A stretch of 64,000 nucleotides of DNA from positions 237,749,922 to 237,813,921 of the forward strand of contig NC_081406.1 of the NCBI RefSeq assembly GCF_030272615.1, read 5' to 3'. The DNA is from Cryptomeria japonica. Taxonomy: Eukaryota; Streptophyta; Pinopsida; Cupressales; Cupressaceae. The position numbers and the translations under genes are program-made. Below are positions 23,301 to 35,201 of this stretch, piece by piece. The notes under the pieces are model-generated. The model was not told where the DNA came from. It searched no databases and worked only from the letters and a program-made list of their open reading frames with translations. How positions within the stretch are numbered: position 1 is the first letter of the stretch; the number at the start of each line of letters is the position of its first letter.

Positions 23301-24435
23301 ATCTTTGTATGGCCTCAAACAAAGTCCTAGGATGTGGTACCAGAAATTTGATACATATGTGTTGAGTTTGGGATTTGAACGTTCTAAATCAGATCACTGT
23401 GTTTATTATAAATCTTATGGTGATCATTTCTTATTCATTGCATTGTATGTTGATGATATGTTATTCATTGGCAAAGGGAAAGGTATGATTTTAGAACTAA
23501 AGTCTCAGCTCGCTGCTAAATTTGAAATGAAAGATCTTGGTGCAGCAAAGCACATTCTTGGGATGGAAATTAGAAGAGATAGGGCGAACAGAAAGCTATG
23601 GCTAGGCCAAAGTAAGTATGTGAATTCAGTGTTACAGAGGTTCAACATGCAGAATTGTAGACCATTGAGTGTTCCTTTTACAGTTGGAATGAAACTATCT
23701 ATTTCAGATTGTCCTACATCCCCATTGGAGATGGAAGACATGAGCAGAGTGCCTTACCAGAGTGCAGTTGGAAGCTTGATGTATGCTATGGTCTGTACTA
23801 GACCAGATATTGCCCAAGCAGTGGGAGTACTTTCTAGATATATGTCTAATCCTGGTAGAGTTCATTGGGATGCAGTCAAAAGAGTCTTCAGATATTTGAA
23901 GGGTACTTCAGAGTATTCTTTGTGTTATCATGGTAATTCAGTTGGAGACATGACTTCCCTTGATATCCATGGTTATGTGGATTCAGATTGGGCAGGTGAT
24001 ATTGATAGCAGAAGATCCACCAGTGCTTATGTGTTTACTTTGTTTGGTGGTGCAATTAGTTGGATGAGTAAGCGACAGGCTGTGGTTGCTTTATCCACTA
24101 CTGAAGCAGAGTATATGGTAGCTACTCATGCTTGTAAAGAGGCCATTTGGCTTAAGAGACTGTGTTCGGATATTGGAATAAAACAAGGTACAGTGACAAT
24201 TTACTGTGACAGTCAGAGTGCAATTAGCCTAGCTAAGAACCCGACATTTCATGCCCGGACCAAACATATTGATGTTCAGTATCATTTTGTTAGAGATATG
24301 GTCGAAGATGGTAGGGTGAAGCTGGTTAAGGTGGACACTTTGATGAATGTTGCAGATGCTTTAACTAAGGCTGTGAGCACAGAGAAGTTCAGATGGTGTT
24401 CAGAGTCTATGGGCCTTATGGCCCCTAGCAATTGA
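20392..24435 (+). CDS. Copia-A1 gag-pol polyprotein, intact (1347 aa)
   Basis: One open frame encodes the whole polyprotein. I start it at the ATG at 20392 (MASSSGRIEVEKFNG); the frame is open further upstream but has no ATG there. Order: copia gag (UBN2 type, to about 20980), a basic Lys/Ser linker, zinc knuckle CWNCGKPGHIHKDC (from 21088), protease WLIDSGASFHMT (about 21241), pre-integrase HQRLGH, integrase core with HSDVFGP, RTDNGGEF and NGVAERMNRT (the DDE residues), RT with MDVKTAFLHGDLEED and YVDDM (23446), and RNase H with DSDWAGD, STTEAEY and CDSQSAI. No stop or frameshift. Copia-3 and the 47388-47815 scrap are decayed relatives. Confidence 0.97.
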   Translation: MASSSGRIEVEKFNGNNFEMWKLKMEDLLIDRDLWDAVDANVQRPSDPTAAAQYDVMDRKAKGLIRLCLADSVLINVHEENSAKKLWTKLGEMYQVKSLLNQIFLRKKLYSLKMEEGGRIADHLEAFNMIVAQLVSVGVKMDEEEKCQILLCSLPDSWDSLVMAIGSTSVVLKSEDVVGALLGEEMRRKVSISSKEALTVRGRPKEKGKKNEKRGKSKSKGRSKSPGKSKVICWNCGKPGHIHKDCKEEKKKKKKKFDSDSESDKEDGDAFIAALATHAGNDAWLIDSGASFHMTSNRDWFSEYEGFNGGKVYLGDDSHLDIVGRGKVRIRFSDGRIKRINGVLHIPGLKRNLLSVSKLIDAGVQVVFSEAGCKMIKGAMVVARGVRFGTLYKLEAYTIECNSTSVKSKSADTSLEDLKVSPSADGNGFWVPKGALSSEAKLPAEKTMLWHQRLGHIGEKGLRTLKNKNLVEGLNDCNLDFDFCEHCIYGKQNRVQFYSSSHKTCGVLDLIHSDVFGPVDVSSIGKSTYYVSFIDDFSRRTWVYFLKSKFEVFSRFKEFKAMVELQTGKKIKCLRTDNGGEFCSNDFDRFCKDCGINRQKTTPYSPQQNGVAERMNRTLMEKARSMLSGAGLEQKFWAEAVATACYLINRSPTSALVDKTPMEAWSGHKPSLRHLRVFGCEAYAHVPKEKRTKLENKAVKCIFIGYSYGVKGYKLWDLVAQKVIHSRSVIFREIKSPSFTLQPEQTKKEDVIQLPSTPERVESRPLDRQEFEESSSSSESSEEEEEPPTQLVRRSTRHRQPPERYSPDDWRCIFALNTSVDEPKSVEEALGMNDAESWKIAMEEEMAALKKNDTWDLVPLPEGRKPVGCKWVFKKNIGSDGSIEKYKARLVAKGYSQVEGVDYGEIFSPVAKMTSIRFLLSIATAYDLEVEQMDVKTAFLHGDLEEDIYMTQPEHYVVKGKSNLVCKLKKSLYGLKQSPRMWYQKFDTYVLSLGFERSKSDHCVYYKSYGDHFLFIALYVDDMLFIGKGKGMILELKSQLAAKFEMKDLGAAKHILGMEIRRDRANRKLWLGQSKYVNSVLQRFNMQNCRPLSVPFTVGMKLSISDCPTSPLEMEDMSRVPYQSAVGSLMYAMVCTRPDIAQAVGVLSRYMSNPGRVHWDAVKRVFRYLKGTSEYSLCYHGNSVGDMTSLDIHGYVDSDWAGDIDSRRSTSAYVFTLFGGAISWMSKRQAVVALSTTEAEYMVATHACKEAIWLKRLCSDIGIKQGTVTIYCDSQSAISLAKNPTFHARTKHIDVQYHFVRDMVEDGRVKLVKVDTLMNVADALTKAVSTEKFRWCSESMGLMAPSN

Positions 24436-24479
24436 TTCATTGTGTTGACATTCCCTTCCGCTCATGCAAGGTGTTCGAC

Positions 24480-24491
24480 AAGTGGGAGATT
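24480..24491 (+). promoter_or_regulatory. Copia-A1 polypurine tract
   Basis: AAGTGGGAGATT immediately before the 3' LTR. Confidence 0.85.
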
Positions 24492-25376
24492 TGTTGGGAA
24501 AAATGGTGTCTCAACCTTGCATTTATACGAGGTTACTATTTATAGTAAGTTTTTATTTGAGCACGAAATGGTGCGAAACTCTCCCTGAAGCTTCTGGTTG
24601 GCTAGATAAGCATTCCTGTAAAGTTGCGTCGCAAGGTCACAGCTAGTTTTGAAGATATTAAAGTTTTCGTCTTGGAGGGGTGCAATAAAATGTTTAAACT
24701 TAATTTTGGGGACTTTAGAGGCTCCAAAACGCCCTGAAAAGTTTCTGTAACTGGCGAAGCGGGTTACGAGGTGATAGAGCACTTCGCGAGCTTTCCGGCG
24801 CTTCAAACGGTTCGTCAATCGGACACCCGGTTCTCAAGTTATGGCCTTCGGAAGTTTGTACTCCTGAAATAGGAAAAATAATTTGTATCGGATACATAAA
24901 TGAGCTATAAAAGGGAGCGACACATGTTGATGTGTTCTTTAACATGTCATAGAAGGGAGATAAGGTCGGCTACACCTTTTTGGGTGGTTTTAGCCCATGG
25001 TTTTGTAATACCGTTTGATGGTTTCTTGTATTGTATCTCCTATTTATGAGGTGTGTGAGATAGAGGTTGTGTGTAAGAGTCCTATGGCTATTGAGTTGCC
25101 TCTGAATCTCTGTTTAGTGCTACTCCTGCGAAGAGCTTGCTCTGCAAGTATTTTGTAATCTGTTTTTGATTGCTGAATAAAATATTGAGCTGCTTTTGGA
25201 GGGTGGGGTTTTTCTCCCGAAAGGGTTTTCCCCACGTAAATCATTGTGTTGTGGTATGAATGCTATTATATCTATTTCTATTTTCTGTAACTGTTGTAAT
25301 GATCTGAAAATTTTTTGCATTACCCTCCTCTCAAGGTTAGTGTAGGAAGTTGTTTCCGCTACTTAACTTCCTTACA
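24492..25376 (+). repeat. Copia-A1 3' LTR (885 bp)
   Basis: Aligns end to end with 19383-20267. I count 13 substitutions, several clustered (four near 24726-24752, three near 25306-25312). Confidence 0.97.
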
Positions 25377-25381
25377 CTCCT

Positions 25382-28300
25382 CCTAATGAAATGGAGATGT
25401 TGCGACAACAAGTTGAGAATCTCGCCCAACAACTTCATAGTGGTGTTAAGACCAGTCAATTCTCACTTAACGACATCTGTCCCTATCCGTTTGATAGGAA
25501 TCTTTATATGCCACCTTTTCCACGCGGGTTCGAAACACCAAAATTCGAAAAATATAGAGGAAAGGGAGATCCCCGCGATCATGTCCGAGAATTTCATTCC
25601 GCTTGTCTCGAAGTTGCATATGAAGACACATACCTAATGCGCCTTTTTCCCCAAAGCTTGGGAGGAACAACCACATCATGGTTTTCCCGACTACCAGGTG
25701 GCATTAGAACATTTGAGGAACTCATCCAGAAGTTCCTATCTCATTACTCTTATAATATTGAACATGACATCACCATGGCTGATCTATGCAACACAAAACA
25801 AAAACCAGGTGAACTATTCTCAGTATTCCTGCAACGATGGCGCCAAATGTCTAGCAGACGTTCTCTTCAGTTACCTGAACGAGAACTAGTGGAAATTTTC
25901 ATTTCCAACTTAAACGAAGAAATGGAATTTCACTTGGATGTCAAAGATACAGATTCTTTTAACGATATGATCACCAAGGGTATAAAATGTGAACGGGCAC
26001 TCATCAAAAAAGGACTCATCAAAATCTTTAATGAACCCAAAGATGGTCCTCGCCCGCACTTCAATAGCGATAAACCGAACTTCTGGAACAAGAATAAGAA
26101 TATCGTCAATGATGGGGTTGTGGATGCTCGAACTATCCAAAATGCACAACCTGTGGTTCGATTTGCAGGACAAAATCCTCCACCTCAAAATAACACAAAT
26201 GTTCCTCCTAATCAAGGTCGCATCACATCTCATGATGAACCAAGACCCTGTCCACAAAAACAAAAACGCACATACACTCCCTTAGGGGAACCCATTGAAA
26301 CAGTGATGCGACAACTCATTTCTCAGAATTTGATCACTCTACCTAAGCTATCAAACTATGAGCCTCAGGTCAAACCGGCATGGTGGAGAGATACTGAACA
26401 TTGTGAATTCCATCAAGGAAGAGGACACAAGACAAGTAATTGTCATCGATTGAAAGATCTCATTCAGGATCTTATTGATCAAGGAGAAATTGAAATTGAA
26501 GGGCATGACCCAAAAATGACCAATAATGATCATCAGATGTTCAAGAATCCACTTCCATCGAAAGATCAAAGGGGTCCTTCCACGTCCAGACGAGGTCCTG
26601 ATACCACTGATTATACACAAGCTACGTATAATTACACTGTCAATCACCTGTATGATGCCAATGAACAAGTTGCAACTATAACCTTCAAAAATCCCAACTC
26701 CAATTGCAATGTTGTTACGCGTCGTGGCAAAGTTACCATAAAGGCAGCTCCACAAGGCACCACCTCCATCCCAAAGCAATACAATCTTGTGGAACAATTA
26801 GACAAAACGCCTGCGCTTATATCCATTTTAGAGCTATTACGCCTATCACCATCTCATAAAACAATCTTGGATCAAGCACTCCAAGAGGCATCAGTCCCTG
26901 CAAACCTGAACACGGACCAATTTCAAGCCATGGTTGGAAATCTAAAGTCATCACCTTGTCTCACTTTTTCCGAAAGTGACAACTCTTCGTTCCAACAACC
27001 TCATAACGCCTCACTCCACATTGAAGGATTTGTCAACCAACACAGGATCAAGCGAGTCTTGATCGATAATGGAGCAGGCCTAAACATTTGTACACTACAG
27101 TTGGTCACAGCATTGGGATATGCAATAGAATCAGTGGATCCTCGCAAGAAGATCACCATCAAGGCCTATGATGATGCAGAACGTTCATCCAAAGGAGCTG
27201 TGGTACTACCAATCCGAGTGGGCCCTATGGTAAAGCATATCATTTGTCAGGTTTTGGACCTTCCTCTGCCATATAACCTATTATTAGGGAGACCTTGGAT
27301 ACATGCCATGCAAGCCATTCCATCTACCTACCATCAATGTATCAAGTTCCCACATAATGGTGCAGAGATCACAATCCTGGGTGATGCAAATCCCTTTGCT
27401 TTTTGCCATAATATCAGCCATCAACCAGAGATTACTGTTCCTAATAATCGGGAAGCCATTTCCTCCACATCATATGTAAATCCCGCCTCTCTTGCCAGTT
27501 CAAACACCCCTATACCCAAGCAAGAAAAGCTTAAAATGAAAGTAGCAGAGGAAGGTCCTGGAGAATACAACTTGAGTCAGCTCTTTTGTGTGGGACAAAT
27601 GCCCACTTCTCCTAGAACACATGGTAAACCACAGCAGTTACTCCAGCAACCACTAATCACGCCTGCATGTTCCTTGACGCCTTTCATCCTTGGAAAGAGT
27701 CAAGAGGAAGAGACACAAGATGAGGACCTAGCGGAATGGATCTATAAAGATCCCATCACCACTGATAAACCGCGAGTTACACTTCCTACGGAACAATATG
27801 GCAAAGGCCTCCTCATTATGCAAAGAATGGGGTATGATGGTCAAAGTGCTTTGGGATCCTGCAAACAAGGACGACATGAACCGCTACTGCCAGAGTTCAA
27901 GCCCAAAGGTAATACAGGCCTAGGCTTTGAAAAAGAAGTCCTTTCTAAACTCAGATTCAAAGGAAAACCCAGCAAACCATTTTGCCCACCTACTACAAAG
28001 AGGACACCTTTTATAATCAAAGCACCATCAAGCACTATCCCCACTGCCCCATCAAGGCTCACAACTCCACCGCAACCATCACCAGTGCCAAACATCCCAC
28101 CAAACGAACCAGTAATCCCATCAGCAACACCATTTGTAGCAACAACTGTATCAGAACCCGCAGCAGCATCTATGGCACCAGCCGTTCCATCAGCAGCCAC
28201 TGAGTCACCATTACCGATACTTCCAGTAACAAATCCTTTAAACCCCATCACGGTTCCTGTAGCACCGATCACCACAAAGATACATAAACCAATCACACCT

Positions 28301-31300
28301 GCCGTGTTCAACTCCAAAGACATCCCAGTATGGTATAGCAATCGGATGCTGGAAAGTGATTCAGAGACCAACTCACATGAGTGGGAATTTGATTCTGTAC
28401 AGCTTAACACTTCAGATGAGGAAGACACATCACCACCTCCGCCACGCAAAGACATCCCTGTTTACGGAGAAGCACAGATAAAGACCACTTGGGTACCTGA
28501 GCTGGAAACATCTTCCACAGACCCTACGTCTCATCCTACGCCGGATTCTGATAGGGAGAGTACCATCAACGACCTTCACCACACTGTCTTAACCCTCACT
28601 GATACATCTCCCGCACTTAACTTAATCGATGAAGTAATGCCCACTATCCACCCTGAACTCATCGAATGGAACCAACCAAATCCCCCATGTCTTGACCTCT
28701 TCCAAAATGATGAGGCTATCATTGACTTTTTGGAATTAAGGGATAATCTACCAAGCGGGGATCACAAAGCTGGATTCGCCATTCAACTTAATAGCGCAGC
28801 ATACTTTGGGGCGGATGCCAAACCCTTCAGCTGCAAAAATATAACATTAAAACATGGATCTTCCAGTGAAAACCACACTGTGGCACTGTTTGATCCAACA
28901 AAAGTAAAAAGAAAGAGCGTATCCAATGGTGAAAACCTCTCTGAGGCGCCTGAGGATGAAGGGTTTGACATTCTCCCTGCTAGTACACAACAGGAACGAT
29001 CGACGATTCTCATTGAGGAGACTAAAGAATACAATGTGGGGACTCCTGAAAACCCTCATATCATACATCTGGCATCTCTTCTCACTCCAGAGGAACAGCC
29101 TAAGTTTATAGAGTTCTTCCAGAAGCGTCAGATCAACTTTGCATGGTCATATGCAGACATGCCTGGGCTTGATCCTGATTTAGTCATGCATCACCTCACC
29201 GTAGCAGAAGGAGCCAAACCTGTCAAGCAGAAGCTTCATAAGATGCATCCCCAGATTGCAGTACTAGTCAAAACAGAACTCAAGAAACTCCTAGATGTTG
29301 GTTTCATTAGACCAATTGATTATGCAGAATGGATCTCCAATATTGTGCCAGTCGGCAAACCAAAAGGGGGCATCCGCATTTGTACAGACTTCAGAGATCT
29401 GAATAAGGCATGTCCTAAGGATGACTTCCCCCTTCCAAATATTGACATCATAGTGGATCTAACAGCAGGACATGCCATGCTTTCACTCATGGATGGCTTT
29501 TCAGGATACAATCAAATAAAGATCGTACCAGAGGACCAACATAAGACAACCTTCACATGTCCATGGGGCACATATTGCTGGAATGTAATGCCTTTTGGTC
29601 TAAAGAATGCAGGAGCGACCTATCAACGAGCAATGACCACCATCTTCCATGACATGATGCATACTATGATGGAAGATTATGTGGATGACTTACTAGCAAA
29701 ATCACTTACTAGAGAAGGACATCTTCACATCTTAGATCAAATATTTGATAGACTGGAACAATATCATGTTCGACTCAACCCAAAGAAATGTGTCTTCGGA
29801 GTAACCTCCAGGAAGCTTCTAGGATACATTGTCTCAAGCAAAGGCATTGAGGTCGATCCAGCAAAGGTTAAGGCAATCATGGACATGCCACCTCCAAAGA
29901 ATATCAGTCAGCTAAGGACACTACAAGGGCGGCTTCAATCCATCTGAAGATTCATTGCACAATTGGCTGATAAGTGTCACCCATTTACACACCTGCTACA
30001 CAAGAACATCCGCTTTCAGTGGGATGACAGATGCTAGCAAGCATTTCAGGAACTTAAAGACTATCTCACGAATCCACCATTGTTGATGCCACCAGATCCA
30101 AGTAGACCGTTGTTACTTTATATCTCAACAACAAGTACAACATTGGATGTACTACTGGCACAACATAATGCAGAAGGAAAAGAGTGTGCTGTATACTACA
30201 TCTCTCGCACACTGGTTGGCTATGAACTCAATTACACACCTATTGAGCGAGCTTGCCTAGCAGTAATCTTAGCAGCCACTAAATTGAGGCACTATATGTT
30301 AACACACAAGGTGCAACTCATTGCAAAGATTGATCCACTCAAGTACTTACTCAGCAAAGTAGCATTGACAGGTCGCTTGGCCAAATGGGTAATGATTCTA
30401 AGTGAATTCGACATTGAGTATGTAGACCGTAAAGCTATCAAAGGTCAGGTTATTGCAGATCAGTTGGCTGATGCACCACTCACAGGCGATCATCCTCTTA
30501 TTTCCAATTTTCCAGATGAAGAGATATTCATGATCACAGCAGCACAACCATGGAAACTATATTTTGATGGTTCATACACTAGGCACGGCTCGGGGGCAGG
30601 CATTCTGTTTATCACACCTCAAGGTGATAGCATCCCGAAGTCTTACAGGCTCACATTTCCATGCACAAACAACATAACAGAGTATGAGGCCTTGATCATG
30701 GGACTCAGATTAGCCATACAATGGAAATTACAAGAACTGCAAGTATATGGCGATTCCCAACTAGTCATTCGACAAGCAACAAATGAATATCAGACCAAAG
30801 ATGATAAACTCATGCCATACAAGCAAATGGTGGACAATCTAAAGACATCATTTACTACTATCACTTTTGAGCAGATACCGAGAGATCAGAATCGAGCTGC
30901 TGATGCTATGGCTACCATCGCATCTCTCCTAGATCTTCCACAGAATTCAACACGCTACGAGTTCTTGGTAGAACAGCTTTGGATCCCCGCTTATGATATC
31001 CCCGAATCTGAAATGATATGTCGCCTTGTCGGTTCTGAATCCCCATGGTATGGTGAGTTTTACACTTATCTCCGTGATCATACCCTTCCTCCCAACCAAT
31101 CGAATAACCAACGAAAAACCTTCATTCGCCAAACTGCTCAATATACCATTATTGCCGAAACCCTATACCGACGTAGTCTTGATGGTACTCTCCTTCGATG
31201 TCTGGAACAAGATGAGATAACAAAGGTTTTGGAAGAGGTACATGAAGGAATTTGCGGGACTCACTCAAGTGGTCCATCACTAGCCAAGAAGATCATGCGA

Positions 31301-32302
31301 GTTGGATACTATTGGCCATCTATGGAAAAGGATTCCTACTATTTTGTTAGGAAATGCAAGAAATGTCAAGTTCATGGCAACCTGATACATGCACCGGCCC
31401 AGGAACTGCAACCAATCATGACACCATGGCCTTTTTGTCAATGGGGCCTTGACCTTGTGGGTAAGATTCATCCATCTTCATCCAATGGCCATAAATTCAT
31501 TATTACCGCCACCGAATATTTCACCAAGTGGATCAAAGCTGTTCCACTTACCCAAGTCACCGGCAAGCAGATCGCCTCATTCATCCTCAATTACATCATC
31601 TGCCGGTATGGTGTACCCATGTCTATTGTCATAGATAACGGTCTCCCTTTCAAAAATCAGGATGTCCGTGAACTTTGTGAGAAATTTCATATCCAACACC
31701 GCTTTTCCACTCCCTATTACCCACAAGGCAATGGTCAGGCCGAAGCATCCAATAAAAACATATTGAGGATCCTAAAGAAGACAGTCAATGATGCCGGCCG
31801 TGATTGGCATGTTCAATTGAATCCAGCGCTATGGGCATATCGAACTAGCATTCGAACCCCTACAGGTGCAACTCCTTATTCATTGGTCTATGGTGCAAAA
31901 GCTATCTTACCTATTGAGGTCGAGATACTGTCACTACGGGTTTCCTTGCACAATCTCATCGATGATGAAGCATACAGAGTATCCCGTCTTCAGGACTTAG
32001 AGTTACTTGATGAGAAACGACAAGCTGCATACAATCACCTCAAAGCCTATCAGCAGCGCATGAGTAGAAGTTACAATCACCGAGTTAGATCTCGTACATT
32101 TGAGGTAGGTGATCTTGTTCTTCGAGAAAATCCTCGCAACCAACCAAATAGAGAACATCAAGGCAAGTTTGAATCAAACTGGCTGGGCCCATATGTTGTC
32201 ACTGCTGTGTTCGGGTCCGGGGCATATCAGTTGGCTACACCAGAAGGAGAACCGCTCGCAGATCCAATCAATAGCATGCACCTCAAACGGTTTTATACCT
32301 AA
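25382..32302 (+). pseudogene. Gypsy-1 gag-pol, main part, two nonsense codons
   Basis: Continues the 19017 frame; together they make about 2,428 codons. Order: gag capsid (25490-25990), a CX2HX4GHX4C knuckle (CEFHQGRGHKTSNC, about 26402), retropepsin with IDNGAG (27061; Asp kept, Ser of DSG replaced by Asn) and LLGRPWIH, a G-patch-like stretch (about 27800-27935), a Pro/Thr linker, RT with TDFRDLNKACPKDDFPLP and YVDD (29678), RNase H, a second archaeal-type RNase H (YFDGSYTRHGSGAG, from about 30550), and integrase with zinc-binding KCKKCQ, LDLVG, IDNGLPF and GNGQAEASN. Breaks: TGA at 29945-29947 and TAG at 30035-30037. No frameshift, no chromodomain. Confidence 0.95.
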
Positions 32303-32725
32303 GGTATACAGAGCATCAGGCTCCCCTACATATCAAGAAAATATCAAAAATATTCAGAAAATGTCCTGAAGAAAATACAAAAACATTCAGAAAAGTAAAG
32401 AAAAATCATGCATCCAAACGGTGAACAAACACTCCGGTGGCACCTTGGGTAAGTACGGTGGTAAAAACCTGGCAAACAGGTGCCACTCATAAAAACAATG
32501 GCTCCAGTATTTTTTAGGCTCGTTGCGATCACATTCATGCACACACACATCCATCCATCCAAACTATGGCTTGTTATTTGATTTGCAATTAAGAAAGTAC
32601 TCCACGCGTCTAGCATCCCACCTTTTCATAGTCCGGTCTACAAACTGGGGGCAATACCCTTACCCTCGTGATAGAAGTGGATTCTACATTGTCTTATGAT
32701 TCATTAAGTTCTTCATTCAAAGCAA

Positions 32726-32970
32726 TCACAAAATCCAAAAACATTCAAAAATGTCTCAACACAAAATCCAAAAACATGCAAAAATATCTCAACACAAAAA
32801 TACCAAAAGCATTCAAAAATGTCTCAACACAAAATCCAAAAACATTCAAAAATATCTCGCAAAAATACCAAAAACATTCAAAAATGACTCACAAAATCCA
32901 AAAACATTCAAAAATATCTCGCAAAAATACCAAAAACATTCAAAAACAATTCAAAATCCAAAAACATCGG
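32726..32970 (+). repeat. A-rich tandem array, about 33-36 bp units
   Basis: About eight imperfect units built on AAAATCCAAAAACATTCAAA followed by AATRTCTC, alternating with ATACCAAAAACATTC. It lies between pol and the antisense PMD gene. Confidence 0.85.
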
Positions 32971-34616
32971 AAAACCCATCAAAAATCACACAAAAACATG
33001 GCAACACCTTGTACATATTCATCCGATCAGATGCAAAACAAACATTGACAAACTACTCACACAATGACCATTTACCAATCAAACCAAAACAATCGACATC
33101 AACAATCCAAACCTGTCTTTAACCAAGGATGTATCCTTCCTTACCAAAACAAAGACAAGATGACGTTTTCTTTGACAAGAAAATTATGTTAAGCTATCAA
33201 ATACTTGGTTGATTTGTGAGTACAATCGTTTGTTTATCTGTATCGGGATCTTTTCAGCATTGTTTTGTTTTGTTTGCACATTAGTTCCGATGAAGTTTTG
33301 GGGCATGTACTAATGGTGTCTACGTGGGAAGTTCACCAAGCTACGTGATCTTATGCAAAATGCAGTCATAGATCACTATGGCTTGCTGACTACAGCGTAT
33401 ACCTCGACCATATGAGCATGAACCATTACCAAGGATCCATATTCTTTATTCTTTATGTATATACTGTTTGATTACAGGTACAATGCTCATTCTTTGGTTC
33501 CTCTTCCTCCAAATTGGATAAAGGTTTTATTTTTTAGTACGGTATGCACTTGTCTCAGGATATGATCAGCCTAAGATCAAGGAGGACGATCCAAGTCATG
33601 CACGAAAGGAGATAATCCTTGTCTGTTCCGCAAGCAATACTCTGGTCGACTTGACCCTTATATCAAGTCGTTTGTATTAACTTGCTATATTAAAATCCAT
33701 GAAAGAAATACTCAGGTCATCTTGAATTATTGTGTCAAGATGCTTGTATTCTCTTCCAACATTTTAAAGCTCAATGATGAAAATAGAGCACTATGGATCA
33801 TCATTTCACCTCATCTGTTTATATCTTGCATTCCGTTGCATATCACCCATCCATTCATTCATATGTAGGCTTTTACATGTAAAAATGATTAATACAAGCT
33901 GGTCTTGGATACAATCACGACCGAGTACTCTGATACATCATCAATGCATTATATAAAGTCTTAAAACAACCTTGCATTCCTCATAATCATATCATCCTTG
34001 CATTTAGGTGCATCTTGCATTATGTCCAATCATGTCATTTTTAAACTTAAAACATTGCATATAGTCCATTATTGACATTAGTTTTCATTCAAAATCATTT
34101 TCATCATTGCATCAATCATCAATAATTAGATCCATTCATGGGATTAAATTGTCTTTGATTGTATTAAATCATTTAATAAGCATTCATCTTATATCAATTA
34201 TCCATTATCATTTTATTAAACTTTTCATCATTTATCCTTTGCATTCATTTCTTTATAGATAAAAGATGCATTCATTCATTACTAAGTATCTTATAATGTT
34301 CATTTTAGGATTCATTCACATTTATTATTATCATTACATTAAAGTGCAGTTATTATCCCCATTAGTTATCATATCATCCCATTATCATTTGTCATTACCA
34401 ACATATTTAAAACACATTATCATAAATAAATACTTGTACTTTACATTTGTTTATCCATCTGCATTCATTTCGGCATCATCATATAAACATTTGAACTTTA
34501 CCTTTTGTTTATCCATATGCATTCACTTAACATTTTGTTTATCCATATTACATTCATCTAAACACATCTAGATGCATATCCATACATAAAATCATTCATC
34601 TAACCATTGCATTGAC

Positions 34617-34960
34617 ATCATCACATAAATCATCTCATCATTACATCGCAAAAGGGAAACATCATACAATCTTGTTCATCCATAAAAAACATAAGCATAT
34701 ATCATCCTAGTATATTTATACATAACATCATTTATTCAACCATTGCATTAAATCATCTCATCAATACATCGCCAATAGGAAACATCATCAAATCCTGTTC
34801 ATACATAAAGCATTACATAACTCATCATAAAAACATATCATCCTGCATTCATATGTCAGTATCTCACATCATAACTCGTCATAAAAACATATATCATACA
34901 CATATAAACCTGCATTCATATGTCAGTATCTCACATCATAACTCATCATAAAAACATGCA
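34617..34960 (+). repeat. Two duplicated A/T-rich blocks
   Basis: Block one (AAATCATCTCATCA, TACATCGC, GGAAACATCATC, CTTGTTCAT) occurs at about 34617-34688 and 34742-34807. Block two (CTGCATTCATATGTCAGTAT, CTCACATCATAACTC, GTCATAAAAACAT) occurs at about 34843-34890 and 34910-34957. Confidence 0.75.
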
Positions 34961-35201
34961 TAAAAGAAACATCTCATCAAATGCATACATGTACACATAT
35001 ACATCTAAGTAATAAATCATCATCATGCATAAACATCCATACATCATCACAAGCATAATCATCACAATATGGGATCTCCTCATATATATCATCTCATATA
35101 TCAAAGTACAATGAAGTCTACAAAATCGGCTACCAAAGAGCCATCCCAGATACAGTCCAAAAATAGACAATGATACAACACATGTATGCAAAAATGCTCT
35201 C

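Larger units (their letters stand above)
19383..25376 (+). mobile_element. Copia-A1: structurally intact Ty1/copia element (Tork/Tnt1-like)
   Basis: 5,994 bp with two 885-bp LTRs (13 differences, no indels), a perfect CTCCT duplication, tRNA-iMet primer-binding site, a fully open gag-pol, and a polypurine tract. All features needed for transposition are visible. It sits in the gag frame of Gypsy-1. The gag, zinc knuckle and integrase style are those of the Tork (Tnt1) branch; that placement is from recognition, not a tree. Confidence 0.97.
32303..35201. other. Gypsy-1 post-pol spacer, no gene
   Basis: About 2.9 kb without a credible gene. It holds an A-rich tandem array (32726-32970), then strongly A/T-rich sequence with duplicated blocks (34617-34960). 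A block near 32430-32490 (GGCACCTTGGGTAAG, AAAACCTGGCAAACAGG) recurs in reverse orientation in Gypsy-2 around 53790-53860, so this spacer is a conserved part of the element family. Open frames at 32668-33122 are translations of the tandem repeat. Confidence 0.75.

Noticed and set aside
27841-28455. Minus-strand frame of 204 codons inside Gypsy-1 pol
   Set aside because: Low-complexity shadow of the Pro/Thr-rich linker in the gag-pol frame.
32668-33122. Two overlapping Lys/Asn/Gln-rich frames
   Set aside because: Both are readings of the A-rich tandem array; no non-repetitive coding content.
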